Assembly: GCA_910579735.1 (NCBI GenBank)
Contig: CAJTUZ010000001.1
Location: 324,056-388,055, forward strand
Direction: 5' to 3'
Source of the DNA: an uncultured Lachnospiraceae bacterium
GTDB taxonomy: Bacteria > Bacillota > Clostridia > Lachnospirales > Lachnospiraceae
DNA length: 64,000 bases
Shown in pieces: positions 22,842-31,276 of this stretch. Positions within the stretch are counted from its first letter, which is position 1. The number at the start of each line of letters is the position of its first letter. The notes below the pieces were generated by a model. It was not told the origin of the DNA. It saw nothing but the letters and a program-made list of their open reading frames with translations, and searched no databases. The position numbers and the translations under genes are program-made.

Positions 22842-24254
22842 ATGTTAGACAGCAGCGCGATCATGACTGCCATTTCTGCAGATAAATATAGCAAAAAGAA
22901 GAGACAGGCAAGAGTTGGGCAGGCATATTATGACGGACAGCATGATATTCTCAACATGCGAATCTTCTATATAGATCAAAACGGAAAGGTGCAGGAAGAT
23001 ACGACTCGGAGTAATGCCAGAATAAAGCATCCGTTTTTTCAGGAGATTGCAGATCAGGAAGTTGCATATATTTTATCCGGCGGGATCACATTTAGATCGA
23101 AGAACTATCCGGATCTGGAAAAATGTCTGGAGAAATATTTCGGGGATATTTTTATTGGACAACTGCAGGAAGTTTTGATCGATACGGTAGTGCGGGGATT
23201 TGGGTACCTTTACTGGTATAAGGATGAGAGGAATCAGACAAGATTCTGCCATGCGGATTCCATGGGGATTGTAGAGGTCAAGGATGGAGATACAACGGAT
23301 ACGGTAAACGATTATATTATCAGATATTATCCTGTGGCGGTAAAAAATAACCGTACGGCAACCAGAGTGGAAGTATGGGATGCCAATATGACATACTATT
23401 ATATCATGACTGGAGGAACCTTGGAACTGGATAAAAATATCCCGGTTAATCCATTGCCGCACATTCTTTATAAAGGAGAGAGCGACTATTATTATGAAGA
23501 AATGAACAGACTTCCGTTTGTCCGTTTGGATAATAACCGGAGCCAGCGTTCCGGACTTAGTAATATTAAAGATATCATAGATGATTATGACATCATGAAC
23601 AGCTGTCTGACAAACAATTTACAGGATGTTGCGGAAGGAATTTATGTTGTAAAAGGATTTAGAGGCACATCTTTAGACGAACTTGTATGCAACGTAAAGG
23701 CAAAAAAGGTAGTAGGCGTATCGGAAAAGGGTGATGTGGATATTAAAACAGTCAATATTCCATACGAAGCCAGGAAAATCAAAATGGAGATCGATGAAAA
23801 AAATATCTATCGCTTTGCCCTGGCTTTTAATTCCTCGCAGTCTGGCGATGGCAATATCACAAATATTATATTAAAAAGCAGATACACGCTGCTTGATATG
23901 AAAGCCGGCAAGCTGATTACACGGCTGAAAGAATTCCTGCAGATCCCGCTTAACATTGCCATTGATGAGATCAATGTAGCAAATCAAACGTCCTATACAC
24001 CGGAAGATGTAACAATAGAAATCAAACCGATCGTACCGACAGATGAGAAGGAAGATGCTGAAATAGCACAGTTACAAGCTGAAACGGTACAGACAAAGGT
24101 CAGTACAGTGCTTGATATAGCACCGCTTGTAGATGAAGAAACACTTTTGCAGGAAATATGCAGCGTTATGGAACTGGATTATGAGGATGTTAAAAAGAAG
24201 ATGTTACAGCCGGATGAAGCGGCGGCCATACGCGAGGTGCTAAGTCTTGAATAG
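22842..24254 (+). CDS. phage portal protein (SPP1 gp6-like)
   Basis: 470 residues, normal for SPP1-type portals, which form the dodecameric ring at the head vertex. Recognisable are the N-terminal YYDGQHDILNMRIFYID, the VAYILSGGITFRSK segment, RLPFVRLDNNRSQRSGLSNI with IIDDYDIMNSCLTNNLQD, and the C-terminal acidic tail. GGGAGGAAAC precedes ATG 22842. It overlaps the MuF gene by 8 bases. Confidence 0.93.
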   Translation: MLDSSAIMTAISADKYSKKKRQARVGQAYYDGQHDILNMRIFYIDQNGKVQEDTTRSNARIKHPFFQEIADQEVAYILSGGITFRSKNYPDLEKCLEKYFGDIFIGQLQEVLIDTVVRGFGYLYWYKDERNQTRFCHADSMGIVEVKDGDTTDTVNDYIIRYYPVAVKNNRTATRVEVWDANMTYYYIMTGGTLELDKNIPVNPLPHILYKGESDYYYEEMNRLPFVRLDNNRSQRSGLSNIKDIIDDYDIMNSCLTNNLQDVAEGIYVVKGFRGTSLDELVCNVKAKKVVGVSEKGDVDIKTVNIPYEARKIKMEIDEKNIYRFALAFNSSQSGDGNITNIILKSRYTLLDMKAGKLITRLKEFLQIPLNIAIDEINVANQTSYTPEDVTIEIKPIVPTDEKEDAEIAQLQAETVQTKVSTVLDIAPLVDEETLLQEICSVMELDYEDVKKKMLQPDEAAAIREVLSLE

Positions 24255-25725
24255 ATATCAAAAACAGGTGCAGTTACGGCTATTGGAAATAGAAGAGGAA
24301 AATAGGAAAAAGCTGACTGCAAATTATAAAAAGGCTCTGAATGAAGTAAAAGAACAGGTGCATAATATTATGGAATCGGCGGGGGGAGAGGAATTAAAGA
24401 ACCGTCGTGCAAAATGGCATCAGGTTTTAGCAGCACAGCTTGAAACGATACTGAAAAACCTCGGAGAGCAGAACGTAAATGATATGACCGCTTACCTCGA
24501 CAGTATGTACCGAGAAGGATATTTAGGATGCCTTTTCGGGATCCACCAGGACGGTGTCGGACTTGTTCTGCAGATCAATGAGGATAAGGTAGGGACATCC
24601 TTATTTCGGGAAACCAAAGAGCTTAAATTTTCTAACCGGTTATATAAAAATGCAGATGAACTGAAAAAGAATCTGCGTGAAGAGTTGGCGAGAGGGTTTG
24701 CGGCAGGCAGGGATTACATATCGATTGCACGGCAGTTATCAATAAGAAGCGGTATCAGCCTTGGAAGGGCCTGTACGATTGCCAGAACAGAAGGGCACCG
24801 GGTGACAGAAGAATCCCGGTTTGACTGCATGAAAGAAGCGGCTGCTCAGGGGGCGGACATAATTAAGCAATGGGATGCCACGTTAGATAATGTTACAAGA
24901 AGAACACACCGGGAACTGGACGGCCAGTGCAGGAAAGTGGAAGAGGAATTTGTGATACCCTCTACGGGTGCACGGGCAATGTATCCGGGTGGGTTTGGGA
25001 TTGCCAAAGAAGATATCAATTGCCGCTGTGTATCATTATCGAGGGCAAAATGGGCACTTAGTGAGGAGGAATATAAATACTGTCGAAAAACTGGGACGAT
25101 AATAGGCCTGAAATCAGAACTTTACAGTGACTGGAAAAATAAATATAATAAATCTGTAGATATTCTTTTTTCAAATGCGGCAGGAAAAAGTGATGCGAAT
25201 ACGATAGAAGATAAGATCAGGCTGTTGGAAACATTGAATAATCTGCCGTCCAAGGTTACACAGTCGCTTGTGGATGTAGAGTACAGGTTTGGAGAAGAAC
25301 GCAGCAGATGCGATCTAATCAATGGCATTGTCTATTTGGGACAGGGAACAACAAAGGATGTCATGCTGCATGAGATCGGCCACTTGCTGGAGAAGAGGTT
25401 GTTTGATCCGGATGAACTTTATAAGATGAAAAAGAAGTATACGGAAGGATTGTCAACAAAAGATGTAGTCAAAAAAGTATACCAGACAGAAGGCGGAAAA
25501 GATGTCATCATAGACATTCTGAAATGTTCACACTTTTTGGAAGAATATCAGGGGCGGCTATATACGTCTAAAAAAATCAAAGAAATTAATGCGGATGGAT
25601 CCATAAATGTAGAAGCTCTTGGAGAATTTATTTCGGTAATGACACCTGTATATTTTTTAGAACCAGAAAGATTCAAAAAAGAGCATACAGAGCTGTATAA
25701 TTTTATGAGGAGATATCTGGAGTGA
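24247..25725 (+). CDS. MuF/SPP1 gp7 minor head protein fused to a C-terminal HEIGH zincin-like domain
   Basis: 492 residues from TTG 24247 (GAGGTGC upstream). Residues about 100-265 form the head-morphogenesis domain: GRACTIARTEGHRVTEESR, then KQWDATLDNVTRRTHREL and the closing INCRCVSLS (C259, C261). This part enters the capsid in related phages. Beyond 290 comes an unrelated domain with HEIGH at 375-379 and GEFIS with E460, the layout of a gluzincin/zincin (two His, Glu base, distant Glu). Normal gp7 proteins end near 300 residues, so the tail is an addition. MuF proteins with C-terminal toxin domains are known from temperate phages of Firmicutes. The next gene overlaps and may encode immunity. 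Confidence 0.88.
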   Translation: MNRYQKQVQLRLLEIEEENRKKLTANYKKALNEVKEQVHNIMESAGGEELKNRRAKWHQVLAAQLETILKNLGEQNVNDMTAYLDSMYREGYLGCLFGIHQDGVGLVLQINEDKVGTSLFRETKELKFSNRLYKNADELKKNLREELARGFAAGRDYISIARQLSIRSGISLGRACTIARTEGHRVTEESRFDCMKEAAAQGADIIKQWDATLDNVTRRTHRELDGQCRKVEEEFVIPSTGARAMYPGGFGIAKEDINCRCVSLSRAKWALSEEEYKYCRKTGTIIGLKSELYSDWKNKYNKSVDILFSNAAGKSDANTIEDKIRLLETLNNLPSKVTQSLVDVEYRFGEERSRCDLINGIVYLGQGTTKDVMLHEIGHLLEKRLFDPDELYKMKKKYTEGLSTKDVVKKVYQTEGGKDVIIDILKCSHFLEEYQGRLYTSKKIKEINADGSINVEALGEFISVMTPVYFLEPERFKKEHTELYNFMRRYLE

Positions 25726-25931
25726 GTACAAAAAAAGAAGAATTTTTAAAGATCAAAACATACGAAGAGTTTGATAAAAGGCGGGAAGAGTTTCGAGACA
25801 TGGAATGGGATGAAGAACTTAGTGAACATTTTCATACTTTTTTTGAGGACACAGAAAGCTTTGACGAAGACGGACTCTATTTAGAGGCCTTTTATCCTAA
25901 AGATCCCACGGAGAAAAATACAGAACAATAA
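25722..25931 (+). CDS. small acidic protein, candidate partner of the MuF zincin domain
   Basis: 69 residues, GTG 25722 overlapping the stop of the MuF gene. Very acidic (WDEELSEHFHTFFEDTESFD), with only a short basic start. Coupling and acidity are typical of immunity proteins of polymorphic toxins, but no family is recognised. A UUCG-loop terminator follows, closing the two genes into one cassette. Confidence 0.7.
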   Translation: MSTKKEEFLKIKTYEEFDKRREEFRDMEWDEELSEHFHTFFEDTESFDEDGLYLEAFYPKDPTEKNTEQ

Positions 25932-25985
25932 CAGTATGATCTCCTGCTATATTATACAGGAATTGCAGGATATTATAAATGAAAG

Positions 25986-26007
25986 AAGACCTTCGGGTCT
26001 TTTTTTA
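25986..26007 (+). terminator. terminator after the MuF cassette
   Basis: AAGACC (25986-25991), TTCG tetraloop, GGTCTT (25996-26001), then a further run of T. Unusual inside a head operon. Confidence 0.8.
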
Positions 26008-26033
26008 GTACAAAAAAACAGGAGGATTACAAA

Positions 26034-26594
26034 ATGGATTTGGAAAAGATTTTGAAAAGTCAGGGTTACACGGATGAACAGATTCAGGCGATCATGAGCG
26101 CGATGAAGGAAAATAGTATCTATACATCCGATGTGGAAAACCCTGGAGAAGAGATCAGAAAACTGCAGGATGAAAATGACCGGTTAAAGACGGAGAAAGA
26201 AAAAAAGCCTGAAAAAGTCAAGGAGACTGATCCTGCGCTCAACGAGATGGTCAAACAGATGCGGGAAGAGGTCAAAAAGACTAAGCTGGCCGCGGTAGCC
26301 ATGATAAGTCTTACTAAAGCGGGAGCCAAAGATGTGGATTATCTGATGTACAAAGCGGAAAACGACGGTGAACTGCAGAAACTTAATGTAGGCGAAGATG
26401 GTAAGATCAACGGTGTGGATGAAATGGTGAGCGGACTGCAGAAAAACTATGCAGCATATTTTGTTGATGCTGATAAGGACAAAGAAACTCTTGTCCGCGC
26501 GCAGGTAAAAAAACTTGAGGTCGGACAGATGCCGGATGAGGAACCGCAGACGCTTGAAGAAGCAATTGCCCAGAAATATTCTGGAGAAGAATAA
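26034..26594 (+). CDS. capsid scaffolding protein
   Basis: 186 residues, GP20/SPP1-type scaffold by position and composition: helical N-terminus (LKSQGYTDEQIQAIMSAM), a strong coiled coil at about 38-100 (NPGEEIRKLQDENDRLKTEK, KKPEKVKETDPALNEMVKQM), and a small conserved C-terminal domain. Scaffolds guide capsid assembly and are removed later; no separate protease gene is seen. ACAGGAGGATT precedes ATG 26034. The major capsid gene follows 15 bases on. Confidence 0.88.
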   Translation: MDLEKILKSQGYTDEQIQAIMSAMKENSIYTSDVENPGEEIRKLQDENDRLKTEKEKKPEKVKETDPALNEMVKQMREEVKKTKLAAVAMISLTKAGAKDVDYLMYKAENDGELQKLNVGEDGKINGVDEMVSGLQKNYAAYFVDADKDKETLVRAQVKKLEVGQMPDEEPQTLEEAIAQKYSGEE

Positions 26595-26609
26595 GAGGAG
26601 TATAACGAT

Positions 26610-27605
26610 ATGATTACATTAGAACAGGCGAAAGTTGGAAGAGAGGATAAAGTAGACCAGCAGGTTATCGACTGCTTCAGACGCAGTTCTCTGCTTCTTG
26701 ATAAGCTGGTATTTGATGACGCGTTGGTACCTGGGGGAGCGGGTTCTACATTGACATATGGGTATCAGAGAGTAAAAACCCCTTCCACGGCGGCATTTCG
26801 CGAAATTAACAAAGAGTATGAACCGCAGGAGCAGACAAAAGAAAAGCACGAGGTAGAAGTGAAGGTATTTGGCGGCGCTTACGAGATCGATCGTGTCATC
26901 GAGGGCACCAGCGGAAAGGCATCCGAAGTTGCGCAGCAGACAGAGGCAAAAGTCAAAGCGGCCTGCTGTCTGTTCCAGAAGACGGTCATTGATGGTGACA
27001 GTGCTTCCGATAAAAAAAGTTTTGATGGTTTGGATAAAGCGCTTAGAGGGACGAATACGGAGATTAATGCAGGATCGTATATCGATATATCGACAGCAGC
27101 GCTGTTAGATCAAAATTATAAGACGCTTTTAGATTTGTTAGATGAATTTTTGGCAAGTCTTTCCGGACGTCCGGATTGTATCATGGCTAATACATCGATG
27201 CTGACTAAGTTAAAAGCGGCGGCCAGAAGAGCAGGGTATTTGACGCATTCAGAGGATTCGTTCGGGCGGAGCGTTGATTCGTATGACGGCATTCCTTTTA
27301 TGGACATGGGATATTATGCGAAGAAAAATGACAATGGAACATATACAGAGATGCCCTGCGTGCCGATTCAGGCCCGTACAATCGGTACAGATGAAGTTAC
27401 AGGACTCACAGATATTTATGCACCTGTAATCAATATAACAGGATTTCATGGCGTTACTGTGAAGGGCAAAAAATTTGTATCGCAGTATTTGCCTGATTTT
27501 AAGACACCCGGTGCGGTAAAAAAGGGTGAAGTAGAAATGCTGGCAGCCTGTGCGCTGAAAAACAGCAGAGCGGCAGCTGTACTGCGTAATATTAAAATTA
27601 AGTAG
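26610..27605 (+). CDS. major capsid protein, HK97 fold
   Basis: 331 residues. The family pattern of SPP1/phi-type capsid proteins is visible: FRRSSLLLDKLVFDDAL, a central IMANTSMLTKLKAAARRAGY segment, YDGIPFMDMGYYAKKN, and the closing GVTVKGKKFVSQYLPDFKTP. No long N-terminal delta domain is present, which fits the separate scaffold gene. AAGAGGAG precedes ATG 26610. Confidence 0.92.
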   Translation: MITLEQAKVGREDKVDQQVIDCFRRSSLLLDKLVFDDALVPGGAGSTLTYGYQRVKTPSTAAFREINKEYEPQEQTKEKHEVEVKVFGGAYEIDRVIEGTSGKASEVAQQTEAKVKAACCLFQKTVIDGDSASDKKSFDGLDKALRGTNTEINAGSYIDISTAALLDQNYKTLLDLLDEFLASLSGRPDCIMANTSMLTKLKAAARRAGYLTHSEDSFGRSVDSYDGIPFMDMGYYAKKNDNGTYTEMPCVPIQARTIGTDEVTGLTDIYAPVINITGFHGVTVKGKKFVSQYLPDFKTPGAVKKGEVEMLAACALKNSRAAAVLRNIKIK

Positions 27606-27614
27606 GTGAAGTCT

Positions 27615-27998
27615 ATGGGAAGAAAAAGAACGCAAACAGGTAAAGTGGATTCAGTTAATGAGAAGCCTGTAGTTATGACGGAAGCGGATCGGAGTGAAGA
27701 GGAATCTGTAGTCGTACTGGAAGCGAATCAGGGTGAAGAGGAATCTTTGGTTGTAGCGGAAGCGGATCCGATCAAAGGGGAACCTGTAGCCATATCGGAA
27801 GAAACTCCATCCAAAGAAACAGACAACGAATCCGAAGTAAACGAGCCGGCAGTAAGTCAGAATTATAAAATCATATGTTGTAATCTGATCAATGAATCAT
27901 TTGGCGGAGTCACCTTTCATAACGGGATCGCGCATACAAATGACAGCTATACTGCTTCATGGTTCCGGAATAAAGGCTATACAGTAATAAGGGAGTAA
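27615..27998 (+). CDS. acidic repeat-bearing head protein
   Basis: 127 residues from ATG 27615 (TAGGTGAAG upstream). Residues about 15-75 hold three to four degenerate acidic repeats (TEADRSEEESVVVLEANQ, EEESLVVAEADPIKGEPV), followed by a compact C-terminal domain (YKIICCNLINESFGGVTF, ASWFRNKGYTVIRE). Placed between capsid and connector, it may decorate the capsid or fill the connector; not recognised. Confidence 0.7.
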   Translation: MGRKRTQTGKVDSVNEKPVVMTEADRSEEESVVVLEANQGEEESLVVAEADPIKGEPVAISEETPSKETDNESEVNEPAVSQNYKIICCNLINESFGGVTFHNGIAHTNDSYTASWFRNKGYTVIRE

Positions 27999-28003
27999 TA
28001 ACA

Positions 28004-28525
28004 ATGATAGTAAGTATACAGGATGCCTTGGACTATCTGAAAGCGGATATCCCAGAAAAAGAATTGCGAAGAAAAATTAATGCGGTGGAAAGCCTTATAC
28101 GTGATGAGACTGCAAATAATTTTCAGGAGTGCCGGATGCGTTTCTACGCTCCGGCCGCTGGTGGAGTCATCAAAGGCAATAGTCCCTATTTGTCCATAGG
28201 AGACAGCATTGAGATCGGCGAGTCAATTAACGAAGGAATCTATACGGTGGAAGCAATCATGGAAGCAGAAATAGGACTTGACCACAGACTCTATGACACG
28301 CAACACAATATGATCACGAAGATTGTGTATCCGGAAGCTGTTAAAGCTGGTGTTTTAAATATGCTTCAATGGGAGTTAAATATGCGTTCTAAAACGGGAA
28401 TCAAATCAGAGACCTTATCAAGGCACTCTGTAACTTACTTTGATATGGACGCGTCCAATAGTCTGGATGGATATCCGGTATCGTTAATAGGATTCTTAGA
28501 GCCATATTATAAAGCGAGGTGGTAG
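28004..28525 (+). CDS. head-tail connector protein
   Basis: 173 residues. A helical N-terminus of connector type (SIQDALDYLKADIPEKELRR, VESLIRDETANNFQECRMRF) is followed by a beta-rich insertion and VYPEAVKAGVLNMLQWELNM, as in gp6/gp15-like head-completion proteins (DUF3199-like). It should form the ring below the portal. It is followed with 4-base-scale spacing by the next completion genes. Confidence 0.82.
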   Translation: MIVSIQDALDYLKADIPEKELRRKINAVESLIRDETANNFQECRMRFYAPAAGGVIKGNSPYLSIGDSIEIGESINEGIYTVEAIMEAEIGLDHRLYDTQHNMITKIVYPEAVKAGVLNMLQWELNMRSKTGIKSETLSRHSVTYFDMDASNSLDGYPVSLIGFLEPYYKARW

Positions 28526-28527
28526 TG

Positions 28528-28878
28528 GTGAGTCATATAGGCGGGAACACAGATGCGACTGTCCAGATCGGTATGGTACAGCTGAATGATCTGGGGAACG
28601 AAGTGACGGAGTGGGAGAATGCCTTCCCTATTAAAGGATTCCTCGATCTGGCAAATGAAGGAACGAACAGTCATAACCTGATGCACAGAGTAGAAGATGC
28701 GGATTATATTTTCCTATGTAATTATTTTGCTCCAGTTGTAGGCAAAGTCAAATTGACAGCGGAAAACAGCCGTCTGATTATAGCCGGAGAAGTCTATGAA
28801 GTAAAGGTATATGATGATCCTATGAATCTTCATGAACATATGGAAATCTATTTAAAATATATGGGCGGTCAGTCATGA
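28528..28878 (+). CDS. probable head-closure protein
   Basis: 116 residues. GTG 28528 is chosen because GAGGTGG ends 7 bases before; GTG 28519 is too close. Beta-rich (NTDATVQIGMVQLNDLGNEV, KVKLTAENSRLIIAGEVYEV), as in gp16-type stoppers that close the head before tail joining. Assignment rests on gene order and size. Confidence 0.65.
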   Translation: MSHIGGNTDATVQIGMVQLNDLGNEVTEWENAFPIKGFLDLANEGTNSHNLMHRVEDADYIFLCNYFAPVVGKVKLTAENSRLIIAGEVYEVKVYDDPMNLHEHMEIYLKYMGGQS

Positions 28879-29285
28879 GCGTAGATTTTAGAGATAATCG
28901 CGAAGAAGTAAAAGAAAAACTGCGTCAATGCGGCGTGGCATGGTTGTACGAGGCGTCAGGAGAACTTAGCAGTCAGGTCATGCGGAATCAGAGGGTACGG
29001 ACTGGCCGAACAAAAAGTTCTTGGAGAAACATAGTAGATGAAACAAAAATGGAAGCCTATGTTGCTTCGGATGCCATGAATGCGGTGTATGAAGAGTTTG
29101 GAACCGGTGAGTATGCTCTTGGCGGCGACGGACGAAAAGGCGGCTGGTGGTACAGAGATGAAAGAGGAAAGTACCATTTTACAAAGGGAAAACGGCCGCA
29201 ACGTCCGTTATACCATGCATATATAATGCTTAAGGAACGGATCATAGCCAGGGCGAAAGGAATCTTTCGGGAGAAAATGCAATGA
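28875..29285 (+). CDS. HK97 gp10-like tail-completion protein
   Basis: 136 residues. RNQRVRTGRTKSSWRN and YVASDAMNAVYEEFGTGEY are the family core, in which a conserved EFGTG follows a strand; the end is RPQRPLYHAYIMLKERII. Joins head to tail. It overlaps the previous and next genes by four bases (ATGA-type). Confidence 0.85.
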   Translation: MSVDFRDNREEVKEKLRQCGVAWLYEASGELSSQVMRNQRVRTGRTKSSWRNIVDETKMEAYVASDAMNAVYEEFGTGEYALGGDGRKGGWWYRDERGKYHFTKGKRPQRPLYHAYIMLKERIIARAKGIFREKMQ

Positions 29286-29662
29286 GAGTGATCAGTCAGG
29301 TGATTGCCGACCAGATGAAAAAATGTAATATCAATTATTCCAAGGGGAAGAAAAGGGGTAAGATAACATACCCCTATTTTGTTGGGCAGATATATCTTCT
29401 GGATTCCGGAGATGAAAGTGGAAAGCAGGAGTATGAATTACTTTTGGACGGATTTGACAGGGATCCGGATGAAAGTAAATTTCTGGAAGACATAGAAACC
29501 ATTGAGAAGGCATTCCCGGCAATAGGCGGTTATGTTTTCCAGGATAGAAAAAATCTCATCATGATCAGCTATGATACCATGATTCCGGATATACCTACAG
29601 ATCCGGATGTAGACCTTAACAGGGCGCAGATAAAATTGAAGATTACAAAGTGGAGGTGTTAA
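29282..29662 (+). CDS. probable tail terminator protein
   Basis: 126 residues. TYPYFVGQIYLLDSGDESGK, FDRDPDESKFLEDIETIEKA and MISYDTMIPDIPTDPDVDLN resemble the tail terminators of clostridial siphophages. It would cap the tube at the head end. Overlaps its neighbour upstream by four bases. Confidence 0.75.
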   Translation: MRVISQVIADQMKKCNINYSKGKKRGKITYPYFVGQIYLLDSGDESGKQEYELLLDGFDRDPDESKFLEDIETIEKAFPAIGGYVFQDRKNLIMISYDTMIPDIPTDPDVDLNRAQIKLKITKWRC

Positions 29663-29666
29663 TGAA

Positions 29667-30416
29667 GTGAGCGTATTCGAAAAATTTAGAAAATCGGGAA
29701 TCACAGAAAGTACAACTAAAAGTTTGCTGTTAAATGCAGCAGTTTTGTACAAAGATCTGATTTATAATCAGACAGAAAAGAAGTGGAGCGGAACATTGCT
29801 CGGTGCTACGTCTGGCGGTACCAAAGTAAATATATCCAGCGACTATCAGGAAATCGAAATCGACGGAGCTATTGTAAAAGTAGAAGGCCTCACACAAAAA
29901 CAGGGAGAAGAAGGTTCGATCGAAGCCAATCTGGTCGAAGTGACAGAAGAAAATCTGAAAATGGCGATCGTAGGAGAAGAAAGGGAGTCAGATGTAGAAG
30001 GATACAGCCTGATTGAAACAAAGGCATTATTGGAAAAATCCGATTATATCGGAAACATTGCCGCTGTTGGGACACTGTCAAATGGCAGTCCGGTCATTGT
30101 TATCATGTCAAACATGCTCTGTACCAGCGGGTTAGAGATGGATACAAAAAATAAAGATAACGTTGTTATGAAGGTAAAATTTGAGTGTCACGCCGGATTT
30201 GAAGATGCGCATGATACACTGCCTATCCGGATTTATTATCCGAAAGAGGCAGCAGGCCGGGAAGAAATGCTGATCTATACACAATCGGATTTAGAAGCGC
30301 TGACTGTATCCCAGATTGAATCATTGGCTGCAGAACGTGGATATACGCTGACTGGATCAAATAAAGATGAAAAGATTGCTTCGTTTATTACTCAGCAGGA
30401 TGGAGGTGAAAAATAA
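29667..30416 (+). CDS. major tail (tube) protein with C-terminal HeH/SAP-like helix pair
   Basis: 249 residues from GTG 29667 (GGAGGTG upstream). The body is a beta-rich tube protein (LLLNAAVLYKDLIYN, GTLLGATSGGTKVNIS, TLPIRIYYPKEA). The last 40 residues form a separate helix-extended-loop-helix, SDLEALTVSQIESLAAERGY then TLTGSNKDEKIASFI, as found appended to tail proteins in several phages. It would be displayed on the tube surface. It supports a siphovirus rather than myovirus tail, since no sheath gene is beside it. Confidence 0.85.
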   Translation: MSVFEKFRKSGITESTTKSLLLNAAVLYKDLIYNQTEKKWSGTLLGATSGGTKVNISSDYQEIEIDGAIVKVEGLTQKQGEEGSIEANLVEVTEENLKMAIVGEERESDVEGYSLIETKALLEKSDYIGNIAAVGTLSNGSPVIVIMSNMLCTSGLEMDTKNKDNVVMKVKFECHAGFEDAHDTLPIRIYYPKEAAGREEMLIYTQSDLEALTVSQIESLAAERGYTLTGSNKDEKIASFITQQDGGEK

Positions 30417-30931
30417 TGGGACATTGGGAAGAATCGCGGGCAATGTTGGATGATGTTGTTGTCAGTGTTAATACCAGCGAATCATTGGACGAACCACGTA
30501 CATTACAGAATTATGTAGAGGATATTGTAAGTGAACTACCGGATAAACCATATATATTGCGGGATCTGCAGGATGGTGATTTATTTCCTTTATTAAGGAT
30601 CCTCAAAAAAATAGACATAAAAGAAATTAAAGCCATATTTATGAAGACATTCAAAGAGGAACCTGTACCGGAAGTGGATCCGGTCAAAGTATCCGGCGAA
30701 GCTGAAATAGAAAATGTTGGACTTGAAATAGCTCTGGATATAGCAGATGTATTGATAAACAATCTGACAGTAATTGAGGATGATATATATGAGTTATTCT
30801 CAAAAATTTCTAATACTCCGGTTGAAAAAATAAAGGAAATGGAATTTGGCACGCTTCCGCTCATGATGATTGAGACGTTTTCCAAAGCGAGAAATGCCAA
30901 TTTTTTCAAGGTGCTCTCCAAATTTCTGTAA
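30416..30931 (+). CDS. tail assembly chaperone, short form (gpG-like)
   Basis: 171 residues, rich in helices (YVEDIVSELPDKPYILRDLQ, LEIALDIADVLINNLTVIED). It binds the tape measure and tube protein during assembly. The gene ends with NANFFKVLSKFL; a TTTTTTC slippery heptamer at 30901-30907 lets a fraction of ribosomes move to the -1 frame and read into the next ORF, giving the long form (see 30901). Confidence 0.8.
   Translation: MGHWEESRAMLDDVVVSVNTSESLDEPRTLQNYVEDIVSELPDKPYILRDLQDGDLFPLLRILKKIDIKEIKAIFMKTFKEEPVPEVDPVKVSGEAEIENVGLEIALDIADVLINNLTVIEDDIYELFSKISNTPVEKIKEMEFGTLPLMMIETFSKARNANFFKVLSKFL
30901..30907 (+). promoter_or_regulatory. -1 programmed frameshift site TTTTTTC
   Basis: In the zero frame the bases read AAT TTT TTC, so T TTT TTC is a canonical X XXY YYZ heptamer. 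The -1 frame is open from 30874 to the stop of the downstream ORF at 31266, and the bases between continue into protein-like sequence. This is the usual arrangement of tail chaperone genes between tube protein and tape measure. Confidence 0.8.
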
Positions 30932-30948
30932 TAGGAGAATTTGAGTTT

Positions 30949-31266
30949 ATGGACTTGTTGTATTCAAGATACGCAAGTCCTTTTGAATTTGCAAATTCCT
31001 ATATAAAACAGGGAAGATTTGGAGAATTTGTTTCAGAAATCTTAGCAATGGACTATAGACGGAAGAAACAGGAAAAAGAGAAAGAAAATGATGACAGATT
31101 GTGGAGTGTTTATATATTCAGTCTGTCGGACAAATCGTTTTCACAATGGAAAGAGGATCTGCAGATGGAAGAAGGCAGATCAATGGAAAAGCAAACGGAG
31201 AGGAGTGATGTTGTAGATGCGGTGAGAAGATCGCAAGAAATACTACGCGGTTTTGTCCCGGAATAG
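30949..31266 (+). CDS. tail assembly chaperone, frameshift extension (gpT-like)
   Basis: 105 residues if started at ATG 30949 (TAGGAG 11 bases before), more likely made as a fusion with the upstream ORF. MDLLYSRYASPFEFANSYIK then QGRFGEFVSEILAM is the typical start of the downstream chaperone half in Firmicutes siphophages. It recruits the tape measure. The frame is open upstream to 30874, so the fusion peptide would continue through about 14 linker residues. Both independent initiation and frameshifting are possible. Confidence 0.78.
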   Translation: MDLLYSRYASPFEFANSYIKQGRFGEFVSEILAMDYRRKKQEKEKENDDRLWSVYIFSLSDKSFSQWKEDLQMEEGRSMEKQTERSDVVDAVRRSQEILRGFVPE

Positions 31267-31276
31267 GAGATAATGT

